Of a stretch of 64,000 nt of DNA, positions 18,287-29,083 are shown piece by piece. Made by a program: the position numbers and the translations under genes. Below the pieces are notes generated by a model. That model was not told where the DNA came from. It did no database searches and saw nothing but the letters and a program-made list of their open reading frames with translations. Positions within the stretch are counted from its first letter, which is position 1; the number at the start of each line of letters is the position of its first letter. This DNA is from Nitrobacteraceae bacterium AZCC 2146 (GTDB lineage Bacteria; Pseudomonadota; Alphaproteobacteria; Rhizobiales; Xanthobacteraceae), in the NCBI GenBank assembly GCA_036924855.1, contig JBAGRP010000001.1, positions 5,084,001-5,148,000 of the forward strand, written 5' to 3'.

Positions 18287-18679
18287 ATGTCATCGTCATC
18301 TGTAACCTCGTCAGCGCCGCGGCGCTGGACCTCCATCAGTCTTTGGGCCGTCAGAGCACTGCTCGCTCTGGCGTTCGCGGCCGCGGGTACTGCCAAGCTC
18401 TATGGCGTGCCGATGCTTGTCGAGGAGTTCGAACATATCGGCCTTGGGCAATGGTTCCGCTATCTCACCGGCACACTCGAAATCCTCGGAGCCGTTGTCA
18501 TTCTCGTGCCGTCGCGTGCAGCATTCGGCGCCTTGCTGCTGGTCTGCATCATGATTGGCGCGATATTCACCCATCTCTTTGTGATCGGCGGCTCACCGGT
18601 GCCTGCGTTGCTGCTTCTGGTGCTGAGCGCAATCGTCGTCTATGCGAAGCGGAGTCAAATCGTCACTCGTCGGGTTTGA
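18287..18679 (+). CDS. DoxX family membrane protein
   Basis: A 130-residue protein with four predicted helices (about residues 20-40, 58-78, 82-102 and 105-122). The signature RALLALAFAAAGTAKLYG and VEEFEHIGLGQWFRYLTGTLEILGAVVIL is that of DoxX/DoxD-like proteins, which include the thiosulfate:quinone oxidoreductase small subunit and the MRC component DoxX. It is divergent from hxlR and followed 18 bases later by the DsrE-like gene. HxlR commonly controls a DoxX gene in Bradyrhizobium-type genomes. Its substrate is unknown. Confidence 0.88.
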   Translation: MSSSSVTSSAPRRWTSISLWAVRALLALAFAAAGTAKLYGVPMLVEEFEHIGLGQWFRYLTGTLEILGAVVILVPSRAAFGALLLVCIMIGAIFTHLFVIGGSPVPALLLLVLSAIVVYAKRSQIVTRRV

Positions 18680-18697
18680 CGGCGCTTCAGGGCGGAC

Positions 18698-19210
18698 ATG
18701 ATGATCGATATTCTTCGCTATCGTCGAAAGCTGCTCATCGCGGTGGCTTTCACCCTGGCATTTGCGGTGCCGTTGTTCGTGACACTTGCGGTGACCGGCG
18801 AATGCTTCGCGAACTCCAAAGGTGCAGGCACCCCGAGCGCGCAGACTCACCGCATCGTGTTTCAGGTCAATTCCGATGATCCGACCACCATGAAGCATGC
18901 GATCACCAACTCGCTCAACGCGATCAAGGCCTACAGGGACGCGAATGAAGCGGTCGCGATCGAGATCGTCGCCTATGGTCCGGGCGTTCACATGTTCAGG
19001 GCCGACACCTCGCCGGTCAGGGATCTGCTGCAGTTGCTGCGCGCCAGCAGCCCCGACGTGGTGTTCAGCATGTGTGGCAACACCAAGCTGATCATGGAGA
19101 AAAATGAGGGGCATCCGTTGGTGCTGGTCGAAGGGACACAAGTCGTTCCGTACGGCGTGGTGCGTCTCGTGGCTTTGCAGGAAGCCGGCTGGTCCTATAT
19201 GCGGCCGTAA
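18698..19210 (+). CDS. membrane-anchored or exported DsrE-like protein
   Basis: A 170-residue protein. One N-terminal hydrophobic segment (residues 11-34) precedes a DsrE/DsrF-type Rossmann-like domain: HRIVFQVNSDDPTTMKHAITNSLNAIKAYRD, IEIVAYGPGVHMF, and VVFSMCGNTKLI with Cys126 at the place of the conserved sulfur-carrier Cys. A second Cys (Cys36) follows the membrane segment. DsrE-fold proteins pass persulfide sulfur; an extracytoplasmic version next to a TlpA thioredoxin suggests periplasmic thiol or sulfur chemistry. This is an inference from context. Confidence 0.8.
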   Translation: MMIDILRYRRKLLIAVAFTLAFAVPLFVTLAVTGECFANSKGAGTPSAQTHRIVFQVNSDDPTTMKHAITNSLNAIKAYRDANEAVAIEIVAYGPGVHMFRADTSPVRDLLQLLRASSPDVVFSMCGNTKLIMEKNEGHPLVLVEGTQVVPYGVVRLVALQEAGWSYMRP

Positions 19211-19253
19211 TGCCCCGGCGAGATGAGGCAACGGGGAACAAGGGATAGCTGGC

Positions 19254-19874
19254 ATGTCTGGTCGGTACGTTGCGCGCCGCGCGGTGCTTGGCGGTGTTCT
19301 GGGCGCCATCGCGTCTGCTGCCGTTCGACCCCTGCCGGCCTCGGCACTGTCCGACGGGCCACCGCCGTTCGGGAGCGCCCGGCATCAGTTCACGATCCTT
19401 CGTCCTGCCAGGCTCGTTCCGCCCGTTCAGCTTACGCGCCTGGATGGCTCGGTCGTGCGCTTCGCGTCGTTTCGGGGAAAGGTCGTGCTCGTCAATTTCT
19501 GGGCAACGTGGTGTCCGGCATGCCGGATCGAATTGCCGATCCTCGACCGCTTGCAGGAATCCGTCGGCCGGAAGAATTTGGAGATCGTCGCAATTTCTCT
19601 CGATCGCGGCGGTCGCGCGGTAGTTGCGCCGTTTTTGCGACAGCTCAACATCCGCAAACTCCAGATCTACCTCGATCCGGATAGCCGCGTTGCGCGCAAC
19701 GGCAACGATGACCAGTCAACCGCTCCGTTTCAGCTTTACGGAATGCCGATCTCGTACATCGTTGGCCCTGCGGGAGGGATCGAAGGGTACATGACCGGAG
19801 AAGCCGACTGGTCGTCGGACGAGGCCGGTCATCTGCTGAATTACTATCTCCACGCGGGCGCGGCGCCGGGCTGA
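19254..19874 (+). CDS. TlpA-like exported thioredoxin-family protein
   Basis: A 206-residue periplasmic thiol-disulfide protein. The N-terminus RYVARRAVLGGVLGAIASAAV has a twin-arginine-like pattern ahead of a hydrophobic stretch and an ASA cleavage site. FASFRGKVVLVNFWATWCPAC (Cys87, Cys90) is the redox motif with the CPAC sequence, and LYGMPISYIVGPAGG carries the cis-proline. Substrates could be the DsrE-like neighbour or cytochrome assembly proteins; coxBA starts 1 kb downstream, and TlpA in Bradyrhizobium reduces CoxB and ScoI. This copy is more distant from classic TlpA, so that link is tentative. Confidence 0.88.
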   Translation: MSGRYVARRAVLGGVLGAIASAAVRPLPASALSDGPPPFGSARHQFTILRPARLVPPVQLTRLDGSVVRFASFRGKVVLVNFWATWCPACRIELPILDRLQESVGRKNLEIVAISLDRGGRAVVAPFLRQLNIRKLQIYLDPDSRVARNGNDDQSTAPFQLYGMPISYIVGPAGGIEGYMTGEADWSSDEAGHLLNYYLHAGAAPG

Positions 19875-19896
19875 TTCACGGGCGCCCCCTAGGACC

Positions 19897-20457
19897 TTAC
19901 GGCAGCTTGTCGTAGCCCTCGCCGATTCCGTTCAGGCTGAGCGGAAAGCCGATGCCTTCTTCGGGGGTCTCGAAGATGATGAAGGTGGCGGTCTTGGCGG
20001 TGCGGAGCTGGCCGAGCAGCTTGTCGTCCATCACAACTTCGGCAACGCAGCCGTTCGGCAGGCAGCGCACGAAGCCGGCGCGGCCGACGTCCTGGTTGTC
20101 GAGCTTGAGACCGAGGCCCGAGGGTAGCAGCACGCCGAGCGGCGCCACCACCCGCATCAGCTTGCTCTTCTGGTCGGCGGTCTTCAGCACGATCACGGTG
20201 AGGCCGGCATTGGAGCGGTCTTCGGCCACCACGCTCTGGATCAGGGCGCATTGCTCGGCCTGGGCGCCGGGCGGGGTGTCGCAGCGGATCTGCCAGTCGC
20301 CATGTACCGAGCGTACCGCGCCCTGGGCGCTGGCGGCGGTCGGCAGGGCGGAAAGCGCCGCCAGTGCAGCGCAACCGAGCCCTAGCCGGCGCAAGGCTGC
20401 GACAAAGCGAGCGTTGCGGCCCGCGGCCTGTCCATGCTGAAATTTCGAGTGGCCCAT
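19897..20457 (-). CDS. invasion-associated locus B (IalB) family protein
   Basis: A 186-residue exported protein. The signal peptide RLGLGCAALAALSALPTAASAQ is followed by VHGDWQIRCDTPPGAQAEQCALIQ, the hallmark of IalB-like proteins, and a beta-rich domain with Cys pairs (CDT...CAL and CLPNGC). The start at 20457 gives a normal signal peptide; a longer frame adds 59 residues of non-export character. First described as a Bartonella invasion factor, the family is widespread in free-living Rhizobiales with unknown function. It converges with tlpA and diverges from coxB. Confidence 0.87.
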   Translation of the reverse strand: MGHSKFQHGQAAGRNARFVAALRRLGLGCAALAALSALPTAASAQGAVRSVHGDWQIRCDTPPGAQAEQCALIQSVVAEDRSNAGLTVIVLKTADQKSKLMRVVAPLGVLLPSGLGLKLDNQDVGRAGFVRCLPNGCVAEVVMDDKLLGQLRTAKTATFIIFETPEEGIGFPLSLNGIGEGYDKLP

Positions 20458-20882
20458 CAGGGTCGATCCCTTGGCAGTGGTTTTGGCAATGTCCGTCCAC
20501 GAAAAGGACTGATACGGCAATGACGGCGCCTTGAAGGCATCCGCCACCGGGACTGGATGTGCCCGCAGCGGCGAATCAGCCTGCCGCCGAGTGCCTGACC
20601 TGTGCGTACATCGGACAATGCGCCTGTCAAGCACTGTCCGCCCGTCGAAGTGGTGGTTTCTCCTGATTTCATGCGGGAAATGCGGGGTCGAGGCAATACC
20701 TCAGAATGCATTCCGGGATGGTCCATTACTGCATTGCGACAGCCCGCGAATTATGGTTTGAGAGGCTGGATTTCGACGCGTTCTAACGAAGCGGCTCCCC
20801 GCCATTTGTCAGGACGCGGCCCGATCAGCATGTCACGGCAACAGGCCGGAATGCGTGAATTTTACATAGGAGCGCGCGCGGC
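20458..20882. other. 425-bp divergent promoter region, ialB / coxB
   Basis: No gene is supported. An inverted repeat CGGACA-N17-TGTCCG lies at 20612-20640, nearer the ialB side. The last 20 bases before coxB contain ATAGGAGCG, a good ribosome site. No FixK/FNR box (TTGAT-N4-ATCAA) is visible, which fits an aerobic aa3 oxidase. Confidence 0.45.
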
Positions 20883-21722
20883 ATGAAGATGTCGAAGGGC
20901 CAGATTGGCCGCCGGTTGCTGGGTTTAGCGGTTGTTGGAGCCGGGCTCGCCTTTGGCGGCGCGGCGTTCGCCGAAATGGGACAGCCTGCACCGTGGGAAT
21001 TCAGGCTGCAGGAAGCCGCGACACCGGTGATGGAAAACATCACCTGGTTTCATAACTTCCTGCTCTGGCTGATCACCGGCATCACGCTGTTCGTGCTGGT
21101 GCTGCTGGTCCTCGTGGTGGTCAAGTTCAATTCCAGGACCAACCCGGTGCCCTCCAAGACCACCCACAACACCCTGATCGAGGTGGCGTGGACGCTGATC
21201 CCGGTGCTGATCCTGGTCGCGGTTGCGGTGCCGTCGTTCCGCCTGCTGTTCCTGGAGCTCGATATTCCGAAGGCCGACCTGACCGTCAAGGCGACCGGCA
21301 AGCAGTGGTACTGGAGCTACGCCTATCCCGATAACGGTCCGTTCGAGTTCGATTCGCTGATGGCCGCCGACAAGATGCCGCGCCTGCTCGGCGTCGACAA
21401 CGAGATGGTGGTCCCGGTGAACAAGGTGGTTCGCGTCCAGACCACCGGCGCCGACGTCATTCACTCCTTCGCGATCCCGGCCTTCGGCATTAAGATCGAC
21501 GCCGTCCCTGGCCGCCTCAACGAGACCTGGTTCAAGGCCACCAAGGTCGGCATGTTCTACGGCCAGTGCTCGGAACTGTGCGGCAAGGACCATGCCTTCA
21601 TGCCAATCGCGATCCGGGTGGTGAACGACCAGGAATTCGCAGCCTGGGTCGAGACCGCCAAGAAGAAGTACGCGACCAATCCGGCGAATTCGTTCGCCTC
21701 GGCTGCACCGGCGGCGCAGTGA
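20883..21722 (+). CDS. coxB: cytochrome c oxidase subunit II
   Basis: A 279-residue CuA-bearing subunit that takes electrons from cytochrome c. A signal peptide ends near FGGAAFAE; two membrane helices follow (about residues 57-80 and 97-120). The periplasmic cupredoxin domain has KQWYWSYAYPD (aromatic electron entry), H in DVIHSFAIPAFGIK, and the CuA loop GQCSELCGKDHAFMPI with both Cys, Glu, His and Met ligands. It is the first gene of coxB-coxA-ctaB-coxF-ctaG-coxC. Confidence 0.97.
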   Translation: MKMSKGQIGRRLLGLAVVGAGLAFGGAAFAEMGQPAPWEFRLQEAATPVMENITWFHNFLLWLITGITLFVLVLLVLVVVKFNSRTNPVPSKTTHNTLIEVAWTLIPVLILVAVAVPSFRLLFLELDIPKADLTVKATGKQWYWSYAYPDNGPFEFDSLMAADKMPRLLGVDNEMVVPVNKVVRVQTTGADVIHSFAIPAFGIKIDAVPGRLNETWFKATKVGMFYGQCSELCGKDHAFMPIAIRVVNDQEFAAWVETAKKKYATNPANSFASAAPAAQ

Positions 21723-21728
21723 GCCGCA

Positions 21729-21750
21729 GCTGAAGCCGCGAGGCTTCAGC
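21729..21750 (+). repeat. perfect hairpin with GCGA loop between coxB and coxA
   Basis: GCTGAAGCC (21729-21737), loop GCGA, GGCTTCAGC (21742-21750). It is a 9-bp perfect stem capped by a GNRA-type tetraloop, starting 6 bases after the coxB stop. There is no T run, so it is more likely an mRNA stabiliser or processing site, or partial attenuator, than a terminator. Confidence 0.6.
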
Positions 21751-21768
21751 GCAGGGCTCGCGCGATAG

Positions 21769-23466
<1,698 letters not shown>

Positions 23467-23470
23467 GTTT

Positions 23471-23498
23471 AAACGCGGCGCTTTCGGGCGCCGCGTTT
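23471..23498 (+). repeat. strong hairpin between coxA and ctaB
   Basis: AAACGCGGCGC (23471-23481), loop TTTCGG, GCGCCGCGTTT (23488-23498). It is an 11-bp perfect stem starting 4 bases after the coxA stop, ending in TTT only. It could be a partial terminator that lowers expression of the assembly genes relative to coxBA, or a 3' stabiliser. Confidence 0.65.
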
Positions 23499-23548
23499 GC
23501 GTAACGTCTCCGCCATTTCCCGAAGGGGGGCGGAGATGAAACCAAGAA

Positions 23549-24502
23549 GTGAGAGAGATCTTGTCGGTACTCGACCACAACGCCATTGACGTCACGGCGC
23601 CCCGCATTTCCGAAGCGGGCGTTGCCGATTACATCGCGCTGTTGAAGCCGCGGGTAATGTCGCTGGTGGTGTTCACCGCTCTGGTCGGTTATTTCCTGGC
23701 GCCGGGCCATCCGCATCCGGTGATGGCCTTCACCTCGATCCTCTGCATCGCCGTCGGCGGCGGCGCCTCCGGCGCGCTGAACATGTGGTATGAGGCCGAC
23801 ATCGATGCGCTGATGTCGCGCACCGCCAATCGCCCGATCCCGCGCGGCCGCGTCACCCGCCCGGAAGCGCTGACGTTCGGCATGACCCTGGCGTTCTTCT
23901 CGGTGATGACGCTCGGCATTCTCGTCAACTGGGTTGCCGGCGCTCTGCTCGCCTTCACCATCTTCTTCTACGTCGTGATCTACACCATCGCGCTGAAGCG
24001 CTGGACCGCGCAGAACATCGTGATCGGCGGTGCCGCAGGCGCGCTGCCGCCGGTGGTGGCGTGGGCGGCGGCGACCGGATCGCTGTCGGTCGAGCCGATC
24101 CTGCTGTTCCTGATCATCTTCTTCTGGACGCCGCCGCATTTCTGGGCGCTGGCGCTGTTCCGTAACGACGACTATGCCCGCGCCGGCGTGCCGATGCTGC
24201 CCGTCGTCGCCGGTCCCGATGCGACGCGCTTGCAGATCCTGCTCTACACGGTGGTGCTGGTGGCAATCGCCGTGGCGCCCTGGCCGCTCGGCTATTTCTC
24301 TGCGATCTATGGCGTGGCGTCGCTGATCCTTGGTGCCGGCATGCTCTATCTCGCCGTCAACGTCTACAACCGCCGTACCGGCAGCGCCGCGCTGCGCGCC
24401 ACGCGAAAACTGTTCGCCTTCTCGATCGTCTATCTGTTCGCATTGTTCGCCATCCTGCTGCTCGAGGTGGTCGTCAGGGCCATCTTGCCGCTGGTCCGGT
24501 AG
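23549..24502 (+). CDS. ctaB: protohaem IX farnesyltransferase
   Basis: An UbiA-type prenyltransferase of about 313-317 residues that makes haem O from haem B, the precursor of haem A for CoxA. About nine membrane helices. [24 protein letters not shown] is the first Asp-rich prenyl-diphosphate/Mg site, and [24 protein letters not shown] the second conserved region. The start is uncertain: GTG at 23549 is given, but TTG at 23561 is directly preceded by GAGAGAGA and would give the N-terminus (M)SVLDHNA seen in relatives. Confidence 0.95.
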   Translation: MREILSVLDHNAIDVTAPRISEAGVADYIALLKPRVMSLVVFTALVGYFLAPGHPHPVMAFTSILCIAVGGGASGALNMWYEADIDALMSRTANRPIPRGRVTRPEALTFGMTLAFFSVMTLGILVNWVAGALLAFTIFFYVVIYTIALKRWTAQNIVIGGAAGALPPVVAWAAATGSLSVEPILLFLIIFFWTPPHFWALALFRNDDYARAGVPMLPVVAGPDATRLQILLYTVVLVAIAVAPWPLGYFSAIYGVASLILGAGMLYLAVNVYNRRTGSAALRATRKLFAFSIVYLFALFAILLLEVVVRAILPLVR

Positions 24503-24518
24503 AGGGGCGCATGGTCCG

Positions 24519-24686
24519 ATGGACAACGACAAACCAAAGCTGGAGGGCATCGTCCTCACCGAGGCGCAGAAGAAACGCCAGCGCGAACGCTCCCTCGCGA
24601 TCGCCTGGGCGCTCGGCATTCTTGTCGTGCTGTTCTTCGCCGTCACCATGGTCAAGGGACCGGGCGTTCTCGTCCGGCCGATGTGA
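24519..24686 (+). CDS. small single-helix protein of the cox cluster (CoxF-like)
   Basis: A 55-residue protein: a charged N-terminus ([20 protein letters not shown]), then one membrane helix ([20 protein letters not shown]), then a short tail. Position between ctaB and ctaG, 16 bases after ctaB and overlapping the GTG codon ahead of ctaG, matches the small CoxF-like gene of rhizobial cox operons. It is probably an assembly or stability factor; the role is unproven. Confidence 0.8.
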   Translation: MDNDKPKLEGIVLTEAQKKRQRERSLAIAWALGILVVLFFAVTMVKGPGVLVRPM

Positions 24687-24691
24687 TCGAC

Positions 24692-25348
24692 ATGACTGAC
24701 ACGCCGCCCAAAGAGCAATCCAAGGAACAGCCTAAGGAACAGTTGAAGCGCCGTGGTCTCGGCCGCGACACCAAGGTGGCTGCGCTGTGCGGCCTGCTGG
24801 TCGCCTTCATGGTTGGCGCGTCCTATGCCGCCGTGCCGTTCTACAACTGGTTCTGCCGCGCCACCGGTTTCAACGGCACCACCATGGTCGCGAGTTCGGC
24901 GCCGACGTCCGGCCCGCTGGCGCGCAAGATCGCGGTGCGGTTCGACTCCAACGTTTCCGGCGGATTGCCCTGGAAGTTCGTGCCGGAGCAGAGCGAGATC
25001 GAAGTCCGGATCGGCGAGGTCGTCACCATCTTCTACACCGTGACCAACCAGTCGGCGCGGACCACCACCGCGCAGGCCGCCTATAATGTGGCGCCGCTGA
25101 CGGTCGGAGCGTATTTCCAGAAGATCAACTGCTTCTGTTTCACCGAGCAGACCCTGGCGCCCGGTGAGAAGCGCGAAATGCCCGTGGTGTTCTATGTCGA
25201 TCCCGCGCTGGTCGCGGACAGCGAGAACGACGGGCTGAATTCGATCACACTGTCCTATACGTTCTATCCCGTGCGCGATCCGGCGCCGAAGCCGGTGGCG
25301 GCGACGGAGCCCGACAAGCGCAAGGAAAACGTCAAGGGCAACCTCTGA
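24692..25348 (+). CDS. ctaG: cytochrome c oxidase assembly protein CtaG (Cox11)
   Basis: A 218-residue copper chaperone that helps insert CuB into CoxA. After a Lys/Gln-rich N-terminus there is one membrane helix ([27 protein letters not shown]), then a periplasmic immunoglobulin-like domain with the copper motif [22 protein letters not shown] is also conserved. GTG at 24683, overlapping the preceding stop, would add three residues and is the alternative start. Confidence 0.95.
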   Translation: MTDTPPKEQSKEQPKEQLKRRGLGRDTKVAALCGLLVAFMVGASYAAVPFYNWFCRATGFNGTTMVASSAPTSGPLARKIAVRFDSNVSGGLPWKFVPEQSEIEVRIGEVVTIFYTVTNQSARTTTAQAAYNVAPLTVGAYFQKINCFCFTEQTLAPGEKREMPVVFYVDPALVADSENDGLNSITLSYTFYPVRDPAPKPVAATEPDKRKENVKGNL

Positions 25349-25417
25349 GCGTTTGAGTTTCAAGTTTTGAGAGAACACGTGCCGGCGCAAACCGGTGCAC
25401 CTGACGGAGAGACCGCA

Positions 25418-26275
25418 ATGGCTACGGCGCAAGCAAAGCACCACGACTACCACCTCGTCGATCCCTCGCCCTGGCCGGCGGTTGGCTCGCTGTTCGCCTT
25501 CATCATGGCGGTCGGTGCGGTCAGCTGGATGCACCACATGTATGCCGCCGCCCCGATCGTGTTCGGCATCGGCACCATCGGCGTGCTCTACACCTTCGCC
25601 AGCTGGTGGACCGACGTGATCCGCGAAGCCCAGTACAAGGGCGACCACACCCGCGTCGTGCAGATCAGCCACCGCTACGGCATGATCCTGTTCATCGCTT
25701 CGGAAGTGATGTTCTTCGTCGCCTGGTTCTGGGCCTATTTCAACGCCTCGCTGTTTCCCGCCGATCCCGTGCACGCCACCCGCGAAGCATTGTTCGGTGG
25801 CGTCTGGCCGCCGAAGGGCATCCAGACCTTCGATCCCTGGCATCTGCCGCTGCTCAACACGCTGATCCTGCTGACCTCGGGCACCACCGTCACCTGGGCG
25901 CATCACGCGCTGCTGGAAGGCGACCGCAAGGGTCTGAAATACGGCCTGATTCTCACCGTGCTGCTCGGCGCCCTGTTCTCCTGCGTGCAGGCCTATGAAT
26001 ACAGCCACGCCGCCTTTGCCTTCTCGGGCAACGTCTACGGCGCGACCTTCTTCATGGCGACCGGCTTCCACGGTTTCCATGTGCTGGTCGGCACGATCTT
26101 CCTGCTGGTCTGCCTGTTCCGCGCCTATGCCGGCCACTTCACGCCGAAGCAGCACCTCGGCTTCGAATTCGCCGCCTGGTACTGGCATTTCGTCGACGTG
26201 GTCTGGCTGTTCCTGTTCATCAGCATCTATGTCTGGGGTCATGGCGGCGAGGTCGCGGCTCACGCCGCGCATTGA
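25418..26275 (+). CDS. ctaE: cytochrome c oxidase subunit III
   Basis: A 285-residue subunit with seven membrane helices, starting [53 protein letters not shown] and [16 protein letters not shown] are typical, and the C-terminus [21 protein letters not shown] is the family end. The start at 25418 follows GGAGAGA; a longer frame adds 17 residues without homology-like features. It closes the oxidase operon and is followed by a terminator. Confidence 0.97.
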   Translation: MATAQAKHHDYHLVDPSPWPAVGSLFAFIMAVGAVSWMHHMYAAAPIVFGIGTIGVLYTFASWWTDVIREAQYKGDHTRVVQISHRYGMILFIASEVMFFVAWFWAYFNASLFPADPVHATREALFGGVWPPKGIQTFDPWHLPLLNTLILLTSGTTVTWAHHALLEGDRKGLKYGLILTVLLGALFSCVQAYEYSHAAFAFSGNVYGATFFMATGFHGFHVLVGTIFLLVCLFRAYAGHFTPKQHLGFEFAAWYWHFVDVVWLFLFISIYVWGHGGEVAAHAAH

Positions 26276-26295
26276 TCGCATTCCGGTGCTAGAAG

Positions 26296-26322
26296 AGGGC
26301 GGCCGCAGGGCCGCCCTTTTTT
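26296..26322 (+). terminator. rho-independent terminator after coxC
   Basis: AGGGCGGC (26296-26303), loop, GCCGCCCT (26310-26317) followed by six T. It is a textbook terminator 20 bases past the subunit III stop, separating the oxidase operon from DUF983-SURF1. Confidence 0.9.
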
Positions 26323-26392
26323 CGTTCAGCACCGCATCCGGGACTCGAGACCGGCCTCCTTCTCCGGCAGAGGGTGGGGGAAGAAAGAAACA

Positions 26393-26788
26393 ATGACCGA
26401 CGACGTCCCCACTCCTGTCACCATGGCCCAAACCGTTCTGCGCGGCCTCGCCTGCAAGTGTCCGCGCTGCGGCAAGGGCAAGCTCTATGCGGGCTTCATC
26501 GACCTCAAACCGGCCTGCGACAATTGCGGGCTCGATTACGCCTTCATCGACGTCGGCGACGGCGCGGCGATCTTCATCATCATGATCGCCGGCGCCATTG
26601 TGGTGGGCTCCGCGCTGGTCGTGGAAGTGAAATACCAGCCGCCGTTCTGGCTGCACGCGGCACTCTGGCTGCCGCTGATCCTGGCCACCACGCTGGCGCC
26701 GCTGCGCTCGATGAAGTCGCTGCTGATCGCGCTGCAATTCCATCACAAGGCCTCGGAAGGCCAGCTGATCGATCGCGCGCCGAAATGA
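26393..26788 (+). CDS. DUF983 membrane protein of the oxidase cluster
   Basis: A 131-residue protein. A zinc-ribbon-like N-terminus CKCPRCGKGKLYAGFIDLKPACDNCGLDY carries two CxxC pairs, then two membrane helices (about residues 57-78 and 84-104). DUF983 proteins are found with cox genes in alphaproteobacteria and may help assembly. The stop overlaps the SURF1 start as ATGA, so the two are translationally coupled. Confidence 0.88.
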   Translation: MTDDVPTPVTMAQTVLRGLACKCPRCGKGKLYAGFIDLKPACDNCGLDYAFIDVGDGAAIFIIMIAGAIVVGSALVVEVKYQPPFWLHAALWLPLILATTLAPLRSMKSLLIALQFHHKASEGQLIDRAPK

Positions 26789-27540
26789 CCACGCTCTCCG
26801 CGCGCCGGCGCAGCATCACCGGCCTTGGCGTCGTCACGCTGGTCATCGTCGGCGTGCTGCTCGGCCTCGGCTTCTGGCAATTGCAGCGCCGCACCGAGAA
26901 GCACGCGCTGATTGCAGCGCTCACCGAAAGACTCGCGGGTGCGCCAGGCGCGCTGCCTGCGGCTTCGACCTGGGCCGCGCTGGCGCCCGCCCATGACGAA
27001 TTCCGCCGCGTAACCTTCACCGCGACCTTCAAACCCGTCCCCGACGGCATGGTCTACAGCTCCGGCTCCGCGGTGCGCCCGGACGTACCGGGGCCGGTCA
27101 CCTGGGCGTTCCTGCCGGCGCAATTGCCGTCCGGAGAGATGGTCGTGATCAATGCCGGCTTCGTGCAGAACACCATGCAGGACCGTGCCCAGCAGGACCG
27201 CGCCGTGCAGCGCCTGATCACCGGCGCGCCGGTTACGATGACCGGCTATCTCCGCTTCCCCGAAGCCGCCGGCCCCCTGACGCCGCATGACGATGTCGCC
27301 AAGCGGCTGTGGTTCACCCGCGACCAGCGCGCCATGGCGCAGGCGCTTGGCTGGGGCGAGGTGGCGCCGTTCTACATCGATCTGGAATCACCCGCGCCCG
27401 CCAACGGCATCCCGAAGCCGGGTCCGCTCGAGGTCCATCTCAAGGACGACCACCTGCAATACGCCATCACCTGGTTCGGACTGGCGGCGGCGGTGGTGAT
27501 CGCGTTCGGCGTGTGGCTGAGGGGGCAGAGGCGGGTCTGA
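26785..27540 (+). CDS. SURF1 family cytochrome oxidase biogenesis protein
   Basis: A 251-residue protein with membrane helices at both ends (VVTLVIVGVLLGLGFWQLQR and ITWFGLAAAVVIAFGVWLR) and a periplasmic domain between them. LGFWQLQRRTEK, VINAGFVQ, and YAITWFGLA are SURF1 signatures. SURF1 supports haem A delivery to CoxA. ATG at 26785 overlaps the DUF983 stop. Confidence 0.94.
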   Translation: MTTLSARRRSITGLGVVTLVIVGVLLGLGFWQLQRRTEKHALIAALTERLAGAPGALPAASTWAALAPAHDEFRRVTFTATFKPVPDGMVYSSGSAVRPDVPGPVTWAFLPAQLPSGEMVVINAGFVQNTMQDRAQQDRAVQRLITGAPVTMTGYLRFPEAAGPLTPHDDVAKRLWFTRDQRAMAQALGWGEVAPFYIDLESPAPANGIPKPGPLEVHLKDDHLQYAITWFGLAAAVVIAFGVWLRGQRRV

Positions 27541-27667
27541 CCGAACTCATTCCCGGTTTCCCCTCCTGCCCAAAACCCTTTATGGTGCCAGACGATTTCA
27601 CTCGGTGTGAAGTTTTAACCCATCATGATCAAAGGCTTGGCGGTGGCCCGCGCCTTTGGAGGGCGCT

Positions 27668-29083
27668 TTGACGACGTATCTTTCGACGCGGGGCGAGGCC
27701 CCCACCCTGGGCTTCTGCGATGTGATGCTGACCGGGCTGGCCCGTGACGGCGGGCTCTACGTGCCCGCGGTCTGGCCGCAGCTCGCACCCGAGACCATCG
27801 CGGCGCTGTTCGGCCGGCCCTATTGGGAGGTTGCGGTCGAGGTGATCCGTCCCTTCGTGGCCGGCGAGATTTCCGACGAAGATCTCGGTCGCATGGCCAA
27901 CGACGCCTACGCCACGTTCCGGCATCCCGCGGTGGTGCCGCTTGACCAGACCGCGCCCAATCAATTCGTACTGGAGCTGTTTCACGGCCCGACGCTGGCG
28001 TTCAAGGACGTCGCGATGCAGCTGATCGCGCGGCTGATGGATCATGTGCTGGCAAAGCGCGCGCGGCGCACCACCATCGTGGTCGCGACTTCCGGCGACA
28101 CCGGCGGTGCCGCCGTCGATGCCTTCGCCGGCCGCGACAATGTCGATCTCATTGTGCTGTTTCCGCACGGAAAGATTTCCGACGTGCAGCGCCGGATGAT
28201 GACGACGACCGGTGCGTCGAACGTTCATGCTCTCGCGGTCGAAGGCAATTTCGACGACTGCCAGGCGATCGTGAAGGGCCTGTTCAACCACCACGCCTTT
28301 CGCGACGCGGTGTCGCTGTCCGGCGTCAATTCAATCAACTGGGCCCGCATCGTCGCGCAGGTGGTTTACTATTTCACGTCGGCAGTCGCGCTCGGCGCGC
28401 CGCACCGCGCCGTCGATTTCACCGTGCCGACCGGCAATTTCGGCGACATCTTTGCCGGCTATGTGGCCAAGCGGATGGGCCTGCCGATCCGCAAATTGCG
28501 TATCGCCGCCAATATCAACGACATCCTGGCGCGCACGCTGCAGACCGGTATCTACGAAGTCCGCGAGGTGCATGCGACGGCCTCGCCGTCGATGGACATC
28601 CAGGTGTCGTCGAACTTCGAACGGTTGCTGTTCGAGGCCTCCGGCCGCGATGCCGCCACCGTGCGCGGTCTGATGGCATCGCTGGCGCAGTCCGGCCGTT
28701 TCGTGCTGCCTGAAAAGGTGCTGACGGCGATCCGCGAGGACTTTGAAGCCGGCCGCGCCGATGAGGACGAGACATCAGCCGCGATCCGCACCAGCTGGCG
28801 CGAGACCGGCGATCTCATCGATCCGCATACCGCGGTGGCGCTCGCCGTCGCCGATCGCGATACTACCGAGCTGCATGTGCCCAACATCGTTTTGTCCACT
28901 GCGCACGCGGCGAAATTTCCCGATGCGGTGGAAGCCGCCTGCGGCGTGCGCCCGGCGCTGCCGGTCTATCTGGAAGGGCTGATGAGCAAGCCCGAGCATA
29001 TTAAAGTCATGAAGAATGACCAAAGCGACATTGAGCGGTTCGTGCTGTCGGTCAGCCGCGCTGCGAAACAAGGAGTTTCCTGA
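27668..29083 (+). CDS. thrC: threonine synthase
   Basis: A 471-residue PLP enzyme turning O-phosphohomoserine into threonine. LSTRGEAPTLGFCDVMLTGLARDGGLYVP is the family opening, ELFHGPTLAFKDVAMQL holds the PLP lysine (AFKD) and VVATSGDTGGAAVDAF is the phosphate/PLP loop. I prefer TTG at 27668, placed 5 bases after GGAGG and giving (M)TTYLSTRGEAP as in homologues; TTG at 27656 is the alternative. It overlaps the next gene by one base. Confidence 0.95.
   Translation: MTTYLSTRGEAPTLGFCDVMLTGLARDGGLYVPAVWPQLAPETIAALFGRPYWEVAVEVIRPFVAGEISDEDLGRMANDAYATFRHPAVVPLDQTAPNQFVLELFHGPTLAFKDVAMQLIARLMDHVLAKRARRTTIVVATSGDTGGAAVDAFAGRDNVDLIVLFPHGKISDVQRRMMTTTGASNVHALAVEGNFDDCQAIVKGLFNHHAFRDAVSLSGVNSINWARIVAQVVYYFTSAVALGAPHRAVDFTVPTGNFGDIFAGYVAKRMGLPIRKLRIAANINDILARTLQTGIYEVREVHATASPSMDIQVSSNFERLLFEASGRDAATVRGLMASLAQSGRFVLPEKVLTAIREDFEAGRADEDETSAAIRTSWRETGDLIDPHTAVALAVADRDTTELHVPNIVLSTAHAAKFPDAVEAACGVRPALPVYLEGLMSKPEHIKVMKNDQSDIERFVLSVSRAAKQGVS

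Noticed and set aside
20612..20640. CGGACA-N17-TGTCCG as a regulator site for ialB or coxB
   Set aside because: Arms are short with a long spacer and no regulator is nearby; mentioned in the spacer entry but not called.
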